Origin: Linanthus parryae | Taxonomy: Eukaryota > Streptophyta > Magnoliopsida > Ericales > Polemoniaceae | Assembly: GCA_023055425.1 (NCBI GenBank) | Contig: JALGPY010000006.1 | Location: forward strand, 88,695,935 to 88,759,934 | Reading direction: 5' to 3' | DNA: 64,000 nt | Shown: piece by piece, positions 34,846 to 45,128 of the stretch | Position numbering within the stretch: the first letter of the stretch is position 1 | Layout: each line of letters starts with the position of its first letter | Made by a program: the position numbers and the translations under genes | Notes under the pieces: model-generated | The model's database searches: none | Seen by the model: the letters and a program-made list of their open reading frames with translations, nothing else | Told to the model about the DNA's origin: nothing

Positions 34846-36798
34846 GTGCCATGAGGGCATGCCACCTCTTAGTGGGGGGGTGGTAGTCGTGTCTGCATTA
34901 ACCCGGTCTGCACGTTTTTTCGTATTTATTTTTCGTTTTATTTTTATTTTTGAGTCAGCATATTTTCTTTATTTGAGTCAACCCACCATAATCATTCTAG
35001 CCATGCATTGTATATAACTTTAAAAAAAAAAAAAAAAAAAAATTTGAAAAATTTGAAAAAATTAAAAATTTTTTATGCTGCTGGTTGGGTATATACGCAG
35101 GGCCTGCGTATATACGCAAACAGCAAGTATAAATTATTTTTTTAGAAAAAAAAAAGAAGTTTAAAATCAGAAAATTTTGAGAAAGGGCAATCAAGATAAC
35201 GAAAACAGTGAAGAAATTGAGTTTGAATCCTTTGAAAGAAAAGAAAACTTGCACCGAGGTATAGTAGATAAGTGAGAGCCAGTGACCTTTGGAATCCGCA
35301 AGTAGTTATCGACTGAGCGAAAAATCCGACTAGTTGCTACACCGCCGTCACATAGGTAGTCGACAACCCGCCCACGGGCGCCGTCACGGTCATCGCATTT
35401 TTCGGTGGAGTGACTGGCTATCAAGGGACCTCACGTCCTGTTTCTTACCCCTAGGTCCAACTAGTCAACCCGTTTGAAGCCATTTACCCTCTTTCTTCGT
35501 AACCACTTTAGCCTAGGCAGCCTTCTTTGAGACCTCATCAGTCGATAGTTGGCTATTCTACGTGTTATGACGGAGGGAGTGAGTAGGGGACAGGTTTTAG
35601 ATAGGGGAGCTTCATGAGATATCAGTTTTGGACAGTTTCGGTTTTGACACGTTTTTCGAGGGAAGGACAGGGTGAGTGAGAGGCGACAGTGCATTAATTT
35701 GCGGAGGTGGATCACTTCACTACATAGTGACCACAGGAGGAGTTAGTCGCGTGCGAGCATCTTTTCGCACAAACCAGGGTTCCGGGGGGTTGTAGGGTCA
35801 ATTGGTGGTCGTGCCGTTTTTCTACATCTTTGGTGATGAGGAGGTTCGGTGGGACTGCACGGTATTATTTCGACTACAGGATCAGCGCTTCAGGATTAGT
35901 GTGGGGGTACTTCACATGAGGACATTTTACGTACCCCACGACAGAGATTTATTTTCACTCACTCAAGCTTTAGTCAGTTTAGCATTGTTGATATTTGTGT
36001 GCGTATGTATATATAGTTGTGAAAAAAAAAAGAAAAAAAAAAGAGAAAAAGAAAAAGAAAAAGAAAAAAAGAAAAAAAAAATGAAAAAGAAAAAGAAAAA
36101 GAAAAGAAAAATGATGATGATCTAGTTTTAGTTTGTTTTGTGTTTTATTATTTAAATAAAAAGCTGAGTGAGTGGCACAATTTTCGAGACGTTTTGCACC
36201 GCTTCACATTTGTGGCCGCGAGCACGGCGAAGACACACCGGGGGACAGGAGAATTGAGACAGCAGGAACTTAGGTGTTTCGGGCAGTTTTTCGGGATCTC
36301 GGTGAGGGGTGTGAGTTTGGTGAATTGTGAGAATGTCATAACATGTAGGATTATGCCGTACCTTGATACATATATTTATCCTACCTATTTAGACATAGAT
36401 CCTTTCGGAAACAGCTCGGATGGTAAGTTAGCTAGGGATTTGCTCAGTTTGATAACCAAAGTAATAGTACTTCGGTCCAGTGCTTAAATCCACCATATAA
36501 ATCTGTTCAGACTTACCGATCGCTTGCAGGGAAGTAAATTCTGAAAAGGATGAGATCACGAGGACACACTGTTTCTGTTTTTGAGGTTGCCCGATCTCGC
36601 CAAAAATATTTTTGTCACTAGTCTGTTTTGAGTCGTTTGAGTCTGTGTATATTCTATCTGCGTCAGTTTTTCTATCGAGTCGTCCGGTTGAAAGGTTCGG
36701 GTCAAAAGTGTATGCAACGGTAGGGTATGTGCAGAGTCAGTCACGAGGACAGAACTGCAGGGCTAGAGTTGGCAGGATTGCTCGGGACGAGCAATGTT
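34846..36798 (+). other. Athila-1 3' non-coding region with conserved landmarks
   Basis: In order: purine motif TAGTGGGGGGG (34870-34880); an A run with A/T-rich tract (35022-35075); a palindrome pair at 35086-35099 (one mismatch) and 35105-35118 (perfect); block C, TAGGTAGTCGACAACCCGCC (35353-35372); TAGTGTGGGGGT (35897-35908); and an A/G-only tract (36019-36114). The same landmarks in the same order occur in Athila-2. Small ORFs here, including a lysine-rich one over the A/G tract, are chance. Confidence 0.75.
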
Positions 36799-36813
36799 TA
36801 GTGCGGGGGTATT
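36799..36813 (+). promoter_or_regulatory. Athila-1 polypurine tract
   Basis: TAGTGCGGGGGTATT ends directly at the 3' LTR start (36814). It is the expected primer site for plus-strand synthesis. Confidence 0.8.
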
Positions 36814-38418
36814 TGATAACGCCCAATTAGGGGTTATCTTTTAGCCTGATTTCACGAGTATTTGTGCCAAAATTAGCGGTTTTTGCCGGAAAATGCCTTA
36901 GAATGCCCCGGGAATCTAGAACGAGACGTTTATTCATACTTGCTGGATTTCTGCTTATTTCTGCTCATTTCTTGCTATATTTGGATATGATCGCGGGTAT
37001 TCGTTTGTGTTGCCTTTTCAGGAACAGGTTCAGGAGGTGCATCGGGAAGCGTGCCGGGACCCAGCCGGGACCGTCTCGGGAAACGTGCACAAGACCGGGA
37101 CACGACGGAAACACGGAAGAGCAGAAGAGCACCGAAGAGGCAAGCCGGGAGCATCAGGAAGAAGAGTGGGACCCAGGGGACCAGTCCTGGCCCACCAGAG
37201 GACCAAGTGGGCCCCACATACCCCACGGGCTGCGTATATACGCAGGCCCTGCGTATATACGCAGCACCTGCGTATATACGCAGGCAGAGGGGATGTGGGG
37301 GGAGCTTGGTTGGGCCCTGGTTGCGTATATACGCAGCCCCTGCGTATATACGCAGCCAGTTTGACTTTTTGACAAAGACGGTGGACCGATGGCATATTCC
37401 GTAATTTCGAGCACGAGCGTTTTCAGGAAACAGCACTATTTAAAGACTCGTCCAGACTCGTTTTGAGGATACACGGAGACACAGCACAATTCACAGCACA
37501 CCCGAAGGCCAAGTCAGAGCATTCACGGAGAGCACGAAAGCGCGATTCGAGATTCGAAGACTTAGTTTGATTTCGTTCTCTCTCTTTATATTCAGAAACT
37601 GCGTTTTGTACTATGTCTAGTCGTAGCTAAAACTTTTCACCTAGGTTCTCGGTGAACCTAGGGTTTCGTACTCAGATTTTATGATTACTACGTTTATGGA
37701 TTCATGATGATTGTCTTAATTCAGCAAGTTGTATCTGTTATTCCGGTTTTGATTATTATCGTATATGCATGATAGGATTGATCACCCAGGAGTGCTATAG
37801 ACCCGAGCTTGTAGGTGAAAACGTCAAGTTAGGGTTAGGAAGAAAACCGGGATTTAGTACCTTACCCTGATAGACCGACCAGAGAAAGGGAGATAGGGCT
37901 AGCATTGAAAAACGTGAGACCAACTGTTAGAGAATTTGACCCGGGCCATTCGGACAGGTTAGAAACCCTAACAGAATTAGATCGAGACTGCAGACTTAGG
38001 CAGCTTAACAAGAATCCGAAAGTCTGCAGGATCGGGATTACGTGTGGAATCTGAAAAGTCACTGCACAACTGGTACGTTGCACAGATACCCAAACTGCTG
38101 AGTGTTTTCATAAACGAACGTAAAACTGAAATCTGTAGCAACCCTAGGGGATCCTGGAGCCTAGTCTTCATCTATTATCGTTACAACAAAATCAGCTTAT
38201 TTCAGAAAACGTCACAAAAATATTTACGTTTTTAATTTATGTTTTTAGTTTAGTCACTATAATCACAACCTACTCCTCCTGGTTACTACTCTTGGGAAAC
38301 CGAAACTGACAACTTGAGTAAACCCGAAACAGTCCTCGTGGGAACGATAATCCGAGTCTAATTGCACCCGGTACTACGAGATTCGTACACTTGCGATAGC
38401 ACGTTAGTTTGCGCATCA
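36814..38418 (+). repeat. Athila-1 3' LTR
   Basis: Starts TGATAACGCCC and ends GCGCATCA, 1605 bp. The five palindromes recur at 37231-37244, 37250-37263, 37269-37282, 37322-37335 and 37341-37354. The TSD GGGAT follows. Confidence 0.93.
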
Positions 38419-38960
38419 GGGATCAAGGTCCAACATCACTCCACGCTGATCTATTTTCTCACAGGTAGAATTATTTGATGAACTGGGGGGTGAGATGGGA
38501 TGAGATTTCCAGAAATAATCCATACAACTAGTTCAGGTAAGGAGCTGATTTGAGGTGATAGCTAGTAGGTTATGGAGTAGTATATTGGAGGGTTTAGGGT
38601 TAGGGCTGCCAAGTGTCTAGAAGCCGTGAAGAAATGATAAAGAGGCTTAGAAATCTGTAAGTGGGTATGGGGTTGAGGTCGGGTATTGGGGAGGAGAGAA
38701 GGTGGAAGCTAGATGAGGTAACAAAAGGAATGATGGAGATTTCTTGGAAAGGGACAGAGATCAAAAGAGGACATTTGGAAGCTAACCACAATCTTGATTG
38801 GTAGCAATGATGAAGATGAAGATGATGATTGTGAAGCTCATGCATGAGCAATGTTAGAGAGAGAGAGAGCTAGATAGTGAACTCATTTTCTTTTGTTCTA
38901 GTTAATAGTTAATTGACGTGAATATTTAATACTTTTTAAAAAATTCTTAAAAAAATTCCT
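38419..38960 (-). mobile_element. LINE-1 5' end (5' UTR and first ORF1 codons)
   Basis: Beyond the Athila-1 TSD, the minus strand runs from a CT-microsatellite leader (38861-38874) to an ATG at 38523. It then stays open to the insertion point, where the frame matches ORF1 at 24714. This is the displaced 5' end of LINE-1, 13.7 kb from the rest. It has the character of a LINE promoter/leader (CT-rich, no structural genes). The exact 5' boundary against the LINE-2 tail near 38960 is uncertain. Confidence 0.75.
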
Positions 38961-38963
38961 TAC

Positions 38964-39963
38964 TTTTTTTTTTGAGGAAAACCAAATGCTCTATTACTGG
39001 GCAGTATTATCCAAAAGATCAGAGTCAAATACATCATTTGACCATATTGGCGTTTCAGAATAGTAACTAATATCTTCTTCTACCATGGCTTTTGAAGCAA
39101 TCAGAGGCGCTAATTCGTTTCCATCGCGAAGAACATGAGAGAAAATAATTTCCCGAAACCTTGAAATTTTTCTGCTGCACTCAGTTAGCAGCTCCTTGAG
39201 ATCTGAGAGAGCATTGATGCCTTTGACTCGTCCAGCTTGTCCATCCCGTGGTAGAACAACAACAATTAGAGAATCAGTTTCCAACACCACCGTCTTAAAT
39301 CCCATCTCCGCAGTGAAAGTCATGTAAGAATCCGTGGGGTTCCACCTCAAAACCAATTGGCAATGAGGGGAATAGCCCAGGACACTTTATTAGCTATTTA
39401 GCTCTTCGTGAAGGTCCGATGTGGGACATCTTAATACGCCCCCTCACGTGTATGCATTCCTGGAATGTTACACGTGGAAATCATTTTTTCGGCTTACGAA
39501 TCGGCTTGCGATTGGCGACATAGTGGACCGTGTAGGAATGTTCCTACAGCTCTGATACCATGTAAGAATCTGTGGGGTTCCACCTCAAAACCAATTGGAA
39601 ATGAGAGGAGTAGCCATGGACACTTTATTAGCTATTTTAGCTCTTCGTGAAGGTCCGATGTGGGACATCTTAATAATTCAATCCTTCACACGCAGCCGTT
39701 GTCAATTCAGTCTCCTCTGCCTTGCTGCGATGAACTGGCCCGCATCACTTCTTAGCACGATCCCAACTCCGGTGGCCGGACTAAGCTCATTCCAAGCTGC
39801 GTCGACATTGATTTTATCGAAACCAGTCAGCGGAAGGCACCATTTCATATTGCTATTCGTCTAGAGTTGTACTATATCTTCAAGGAACCCAGCCATTCTT
39901 GTCTCTTTATACCAGTTGAGAAGATCAGTACAATCAGTGGCTAGCTTCTTCGCATCTCTTCCT
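38964..39963 (-). mobile_element. LINE-2, 3' part with RNase H and poly(A) tail
   Basis: Last part of a minus-strand LINE whose remainder lies at 57582-61089 and 63030-64000. The tail is a run of T on the plus strand (38966-38975), about 20 bases beyond the stop codon at 38994. Coding continues from the zinc-binding tail (AKKLATDCTDLLNWYKE region) into RNase H (FDKINVDAAWNELSPATGVG). RNase H resumes after the TRIM as EMGFKTVVLETDSLIVVV and ends with FSHVLRDGNELAPLIA. The family NxxAH motif reads NELAP, so the expected histidine is lost. Confidence 0.85.
39323..39675 (-). mobile_element. TRIM (miniature LTR retrotransposon)
   Basis: Two direct repeats of 114-115 bp (39323-39436 and 39561-39675) begin TGTAAGAATC and end GACATCTTAATA. 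On the minus strand the right copy is the 5' LTR. It is followed at once by TGGTATCAGAG, the tRNA-Met primer site (39550-39560). The 3' LTR is preceded by the purine tract GTGAGGGGGCG. The internal part is about 125 bp with no coding. The probable TSDs AGTCA and ATTCA match at four of five bases. It interrupts the RNase H of LINE-2. Confidence 0.85.
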
Positions 39964-41343
39964 TGTAGGGTTTTGATGCAGTTTACGCGGAGGAATAACA
40001 AAATTAATCATGCTCAAATCCCTCCAAGGATCGCAATCAAGCCATCATAACATGATAAGGGCATCATAGATGTGTACCTTAGTTTTGGAGATCACACGAA
40101 GAATAATGTCTTCGTTTCTACGAGTATCCACACCTTGGATTCTTGATTGGATTCCTTCCCACCATGTAGTGCTAGCAACGGAAGAAGGAGGAAGATCATG
40201 CAAAACGAGGCAAGGAGGGGAGAGGGACGGCAATAGGGGTGCTTCGGCCTCCTTATTGTTGCTCGCTCTCTCTTGCTTTGTTATGTTTCTCTCAATAATG
40301 ACTCTAGTGAGAAAATAACAAGCTAGAGTTCCTTATATAGTAATAACTCTTTATTAACTACATAAAATCCCCAATACTAATCATGTCCTTACAAGGATTA
40401 GTTCACTTGCAAATTAGTCCCACTAATTTTGCTTGTGGTCGCGTTATGATCCTTTTATTGATTAGTCCAACTTATTAATACCGATATCCAATTCAATCCA
40501 TCCGGTGTGTACCCATAGGTTTCTACTTAGTTGGTAGTACTAACATGGAGCGGTGTCTAGCAACACATCCATGCCACCCAACTAATAGAAATAAGTTAGT
40601 GATCTGACAAACCTTGTGTCCAATGTTCACGTATTGTGTTATCCCTTTGTCTCCATATCCGGATTTGACACGAGACATAATAGTCACACTCGTATATCCA
40701 ATCCATAGTTTCTCGATCCTGGGAATATGCTTATGTGAGCAGATAACATCAATATCTCCATCTTGATTTATCTGAGTCTGGCCAAACATTCTATAAGCAC
40801 AAACATAATATAAGCACCATCCCTCGAGTGGCCCATGGATATTTGCTCCCACTATGCGGGAAGGACAAATCATCTCTACGTCACTGCGATCTCTAAGCTT
40901 GCTTCCTATCATGCCCGATAACTATCTTTATAGTTACCCGGTTAAGGCGCAGCGTTTGATAATATCAAAGCACAATATTTCACAACTAGAGTATCTAGTG
41001 ACTTTAAGACTAAGGATTACAAAATCATTAGCACTACGAGAAGCGATTGTGACTTAGACATAATCTAATGTATCATTCTCGTTGTGGGTCAATCTAGTAT
41101 GACATTACTCTTAATGCATACCCATGTATTAGACTTGATATCTCCATATCAATCTACCCACATACTAGTCTATAGTTGATCGTCCTGTTAATTAATGTAA
41201 TGGACTAGGGATATTTAAGATAAACAACACATTGTATCTAAGGACTTCATTATATTAAATATCAGAATAAAAAATAAATGATTGTTCTAGCCAAAGATTG
41301 TTCATACTAAATATAGATTGCCTCTAGGGAACCTATTCCAATA
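39964..41343 (-). repeat. Copia 3' LTR
   Basis: 1380 bp, on the plus strand from TGTAGGGTTTTGATGCAG to CCTATTCCAATA. It is homologous over its length to 56186-57581. The last plus-strand CA is mutated to TA. Confidence 0.9.
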
Positions 41344-41357
41344 GTCTCCCCCTTGCA

Positions 41358-43870
41358 CTAGAGCCAATTTGGTGCATCTCGTATGGCTATGGATCTAGTG
41401 TGTCCTTCATGCTTTCGCTGAACGAGCGGCTTTGTGAGCGGATCTGAAAGGTTGTCATCCGTTGGAATCTTGCACATCTTCACATCTCCTCTATCGATCA
41501 TATCACAAATAAGATGGAATCTCCTAAGTGCATGCTTTGATTTCTGGTGTAATCTAGGTTCCTTGGCTTGTGCGATCGCTCTAGAGTTGTCACAGTACAA
41601 CGTCATGGGATCCACGATGTTAGGGACCACACCAAGCTCAGTGATAAACTTCTTTACCCAAACAGCCTCTTTTGCTGCGCCTGGAGCAGCAACATACTCA
41701 GCTTGGTGTGGTCCCTAAGTCCTTCATTGTGAAACACTTTCCTAGCCAATCTTTAACAAATTTCAAAGTAGGAATGTCATTTCCAATGAGCAGTATGTCC
41801 TCCACATACAAGAACAGAAACACAACAGAGCTCCCACTAACCTTCTTGTAAACACATGGCTCATCTTCGTTCTTGATGAAGCCAAACTCTTTGAACGCGT
41901 CATCAAAACGTTGATTCCAACTCCTAGAATCTTGCTTTAATCCATAAATGGATCGTTGTAGCTTACAGACTTTATTTGTATGCAGTGGATTCTCAAAACC
42001 ATCTGGCTGTGTCATATACACATCCTTAAGGAGGTTCCCATAGAGGAACACTGTTTTGACATCCATCTGCCAAATCTCAAAGTCATAGTAAGCTGCAATA
42101 GCAAGTAGGATTCGAATGGATTTGGTCATAGCGACTGGTGAAAAGGTTTCATCATAGTCAATATCATGAATCTGTCTGTATCCTTTTGCCACCAGTCACC
42201 CCTTATAGGCAATTATCTTGCCATCCATGTCAGTCTTCTTCTTGAAGACCTACTTGCACCCTATGGGCCGAGCCCCTTCATGTGGTTCCACCAAAGTCCA
42301 TACTTCTTTGGTATACATGGATTCCATTTCAGATCTCATGGCTTCTAGTCTTTTCTTAGAGTCTGGCCCTTTCATGGCCTCTCCGTAGGTTGGAGGCTCA
42401 TCATCCATGAGTGGTATGTCATCGGGCTGAGTTACGAGAAGTTTGTATCTCTCTGGATCATGATGTACCCTACTTGACCTACGGAGCTCCTGTGTTACCT
42501 GAACAGGTTCTTCCAGAACAATTTGCGGTTCGTGTTCATGCTCCATCATCGGTGCAGTGATTTGTGGTTCTTGAATTTCTTCAAGTTCTACAGTCCTCCC
42601 ACTTGATTCTTTAGAGACAAACTCTCTTTCTAGAAACACGCCAGTCCGAGCCACAAACAGTTTGTTCCCAGTTGGAGTGTAGAAATAATATCATTTTGTT
42701 TCCTTAGGATATCCCATAAATTTACACTTATCCGCTTTGGGTCCGAGCTTGTCTTTGTAAACGCTTTACATAGACATCGCTACACCAAATCTTCATAAAC
42801 GATACTATGGGACGTTTCCCAGTCCATATCTCATATGGTGTCTTCATGACCAATTTGGATGGAACACGGTTAATGGTGAAAGCTGCAGTCAATAGAGCAT
42901 GTCCCCAAAATGATACCGGAAGATCCGTTTGACACATCATAGATTGCACCATATCCAATAGTGTGCGATTCCTCCTCTTAGACACGCCATTCCACTGTGG
43001 CATTCCAGGTGGAGTGAGTTGGGATACTATCCCACACTCTCTAAGATATTCTCCACACTCTGGACTCAAGTATTCTCATCCACGATCCGATGGCAAAGCT
43101 TTTATACTCTTACCAAGTTGCTTCTCTACTTCATTCTTGAATTCTTTGAACAATTCAAAGGATTCAGATTCGGCCTTCATAAGGTATAAAAATCAATATC
43201 TACTTAAGTCATCAGTAAACGTAATGAATTAGGTGTAACTACCTCTGGCAGGCGTGGGAAACGGCCCACATACATCAGTATGTATGAGTGCGAGTAACTC
43301 AATAGTCCTTTCACCTTTCTTATTGAAAGGGGACTTTGTCATTTTTCTCAATAAACAAGACTCGCATGTCTCATATGATTCCAAATCAAATGAGTCTATA
43401 AATCCATCCTTATGGAGTCTAGATATGCGTTTCTCGTTTATATGGCATAAACGACAGTGCCATAGATAAGTAGGATTTAAATTATTAGTTTTTAATCCTT
43501 TTGGTATTTATGTTATAGATGGAATTATTTAGATCAAGGATATAAAATTCATTTGACAAATGCGCACTACAATAGTGCATACTATCAAAATGAATGGAGC
43601 AACACTTGTCCTTTATTGAAATAGAAAAACTCATCTCGTCCAAACAAGAAACGGAAATAATGTTTCTGCTCATAGCAGGCACATAATAGAAATTGTCTAA
43701 TTCTAAAATAAGTTTGGAAGGCAAAGATAACGCATATACGCCTACAGCTAATGCAACAACTCTTGCTCCATTCCCGACGCGCAAGTCTATCTCCCCTTTA
43801 GCAAATCTTCTAATTCTTTTAAAATCCTGCATATTTCGACAAATGTGAGATCCACATCCAGTATCCAATA
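41358..43870 (-). pseudogene. Copia pol: protease, integrase, reverse transcriptase, RNase H
   Basis: Reading from 43868 downward, the protease has DTGCGSHIC. The integrase core follows about 43290-42730, with the ALIHTDVCGPF and PSDRG motifs visible through stops. Its third catalytic residue is changed: NGVSKRRNRTLLDM has Lys at 42977-42979 where the family has Glu. The reverse transcriptase (41698-42192) has DETFSPVA, WQMDVKTVFLYG and GLKQDSRSWN. Its catalytic box is YVED (41797-41808) instead of YVDD. An internal deletion joins reverse transcriptase to the middle of RNase H, which ends with KHALRRFHLI and NLSDPLTKPL. The element is inactive. Confidence 0.9.
41622..41716. repeat. 17-bp inverted repeat at a deletion junction in copia pol
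   Basis: AGGGACCACACCAAGCT (41622-41638) and its exact reverse complement (41700-41716) bracket the point where reverse transcriptase is joined to RNase H. The left copy lies where the RNase H region is expected to code for ELGVVPN. The right copy is extra sequence at the junction. Confidence 0.75.
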
Positions 43871-43958
43871 CCCAAGATGAAAAAATATATAGATTGGCGT
43901 CTATAACAAAAATACTTGGTGGTGGTGCAATTACTATTCCAAGCCTTTTATTCTCTAG

Positions 43959-44617
43959 CTACTTGGGGAAATTCCTCCTCCAGTGACCCGACTGGCTACA
44001 GTAGTGACAATCACCTTTAGCCACACCCCCACTAGGCTTCAAGACTTCCTTGAACTTTGCAACTTTCTTGCGATTTCCTTTAGAAGTAGAGGCAACTCCC
44101 TTGCCCTTCTTCTTATTGACCATCATTATGACGTTGCCTTTGTTGATGCTCTGTTCAGCTGTACTCAGCATGTTCAACAAGTCTCGCAGAGTCTTACTGA
44201 TCTCATTCATGTTATAGTTCATGATGAACTGGTTATAACTGTCAGACAACAATTGTAAGACGAGATCAGTTTCCAACTCTTGGCCGAGTGGGAACCCCAG
44301 CCTTGTGAGGTTCTCTATGTATCCGATCATTCGTAGTACATGAGGTCCAACTAGTTTCTCTTCTGCGAGATTGCTTTTGAACAATGCCTTGGACACTTCA
44401 TACCGCTCATGCCTTGCATGTTCTTGAAACAACTATTTCAAGTGTTCGATCATATCGTAGGCTTCCATGTTTTCATGTTGCTTCTGAAGCTCAGAGGTCA
44501 TGGTGCAAAGCATGAGACAAGTCACGTCACTAGAACCATCCACATGTTTTTGATGTTCTCTCATGGCAGCTAGAACAGTGTCATCCTGGGGTGGTGCTGG
44601 AACATGATTGTCTAAGA
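43959..44617 (-). pseudogene. Copia gag, C-terminal part
   Basis: The continuous frame 43959-44432 reads as copia gag (KSNLAEEKLVGPHVLRMIGY, LLSDSYNQFIMNYNMNE) ending in a zinc knuckle, CHYCSQSGHWRRNF. The final Cys of the CCHC motif is replaced by Phe. The frame continues with interruptions to 44617, where the gypsy-type element inserted. The first codons of gag are at 54395-54522 on the other side, starting MANNQHASTSSIRSFLEK. Confidence 0.85.
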
Positions 44618-45128
44618 CGTACTAAAACAACCCGAACACGATTTACCGAGAGTTCTAACTACTATCAGCAGCTTCTCCGTCGGGGAGTCTAGATTCCGGT
44701 GGCCGGAGATGAAAAAGACGAACCAGATGCTCCTACCAGGTGCGTTGGCTTCGCCTGAATTCATGATCACGAATTCATCCTTCAATTCCATTGATTCGCC
44801 ACGAAGAAGGAGAATTGGGGCAAAAAACGTCTAGGGTTCATCACCTTCAAATTCAATTTCTGACTTCGTCTCTTATTGAAACTTTAAATCAATAAAAGGA
44901 TTATCCTCCTCATCCCAGGTACTTGCAGTAGTAGCAGCAAATCTTGAAACAAAGAGGCATGGAGGTTGTTTCAGAGGTGGTGGTGTTGGTTTTTCTTGGA
45001 CAAGAAGGGGAATAAGATGAAGATGAAAAAGATTAATAAAATGAGGAAGGAGATCATTCTTGAATAATCACAGGGTGGAGAGGAGGTTAGAGATGCAGCC
45101 ATTTCACCTTGTGAGGTGTCAAGTTGGG

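Larger units (their letters stand above)
24715..38418 (+). mobile_element. Athila-1: 13.7-kb Athila-like Ty3/gypsy element
   Basis: Complete structure: 1605-bp LTRs (24715-26319 and 36814-38418), tRNA-Asp primer-binding site, gag-pol, a second ORF in the env position, purine tract, and target duplication GGGAT (24710-24714 and 38419-38423). I see three LTR differences: A/G near 24957, G/C near 25991 and C/T at 26317. This implies a very recent insertion. It sits inside ORF1 of LINE-1. Pol looks intact, gag has one in-frame TAG, and coding capacity is otherwise complete. Confidence 0.93.

Noticed and set aside
35802..36125. 107-aa ORF ending in a long Lys/Glu run
   Set aside because: The run is translation of the A/G-only tract in the Athila-1 3' non-coding region, not a protein.
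38861..38874. GA microsatellite as a regulatory element
   Set aside because: It lies in the LINE-1 leader, and short CT/GA runs are common there. Nothing more can be claimed.
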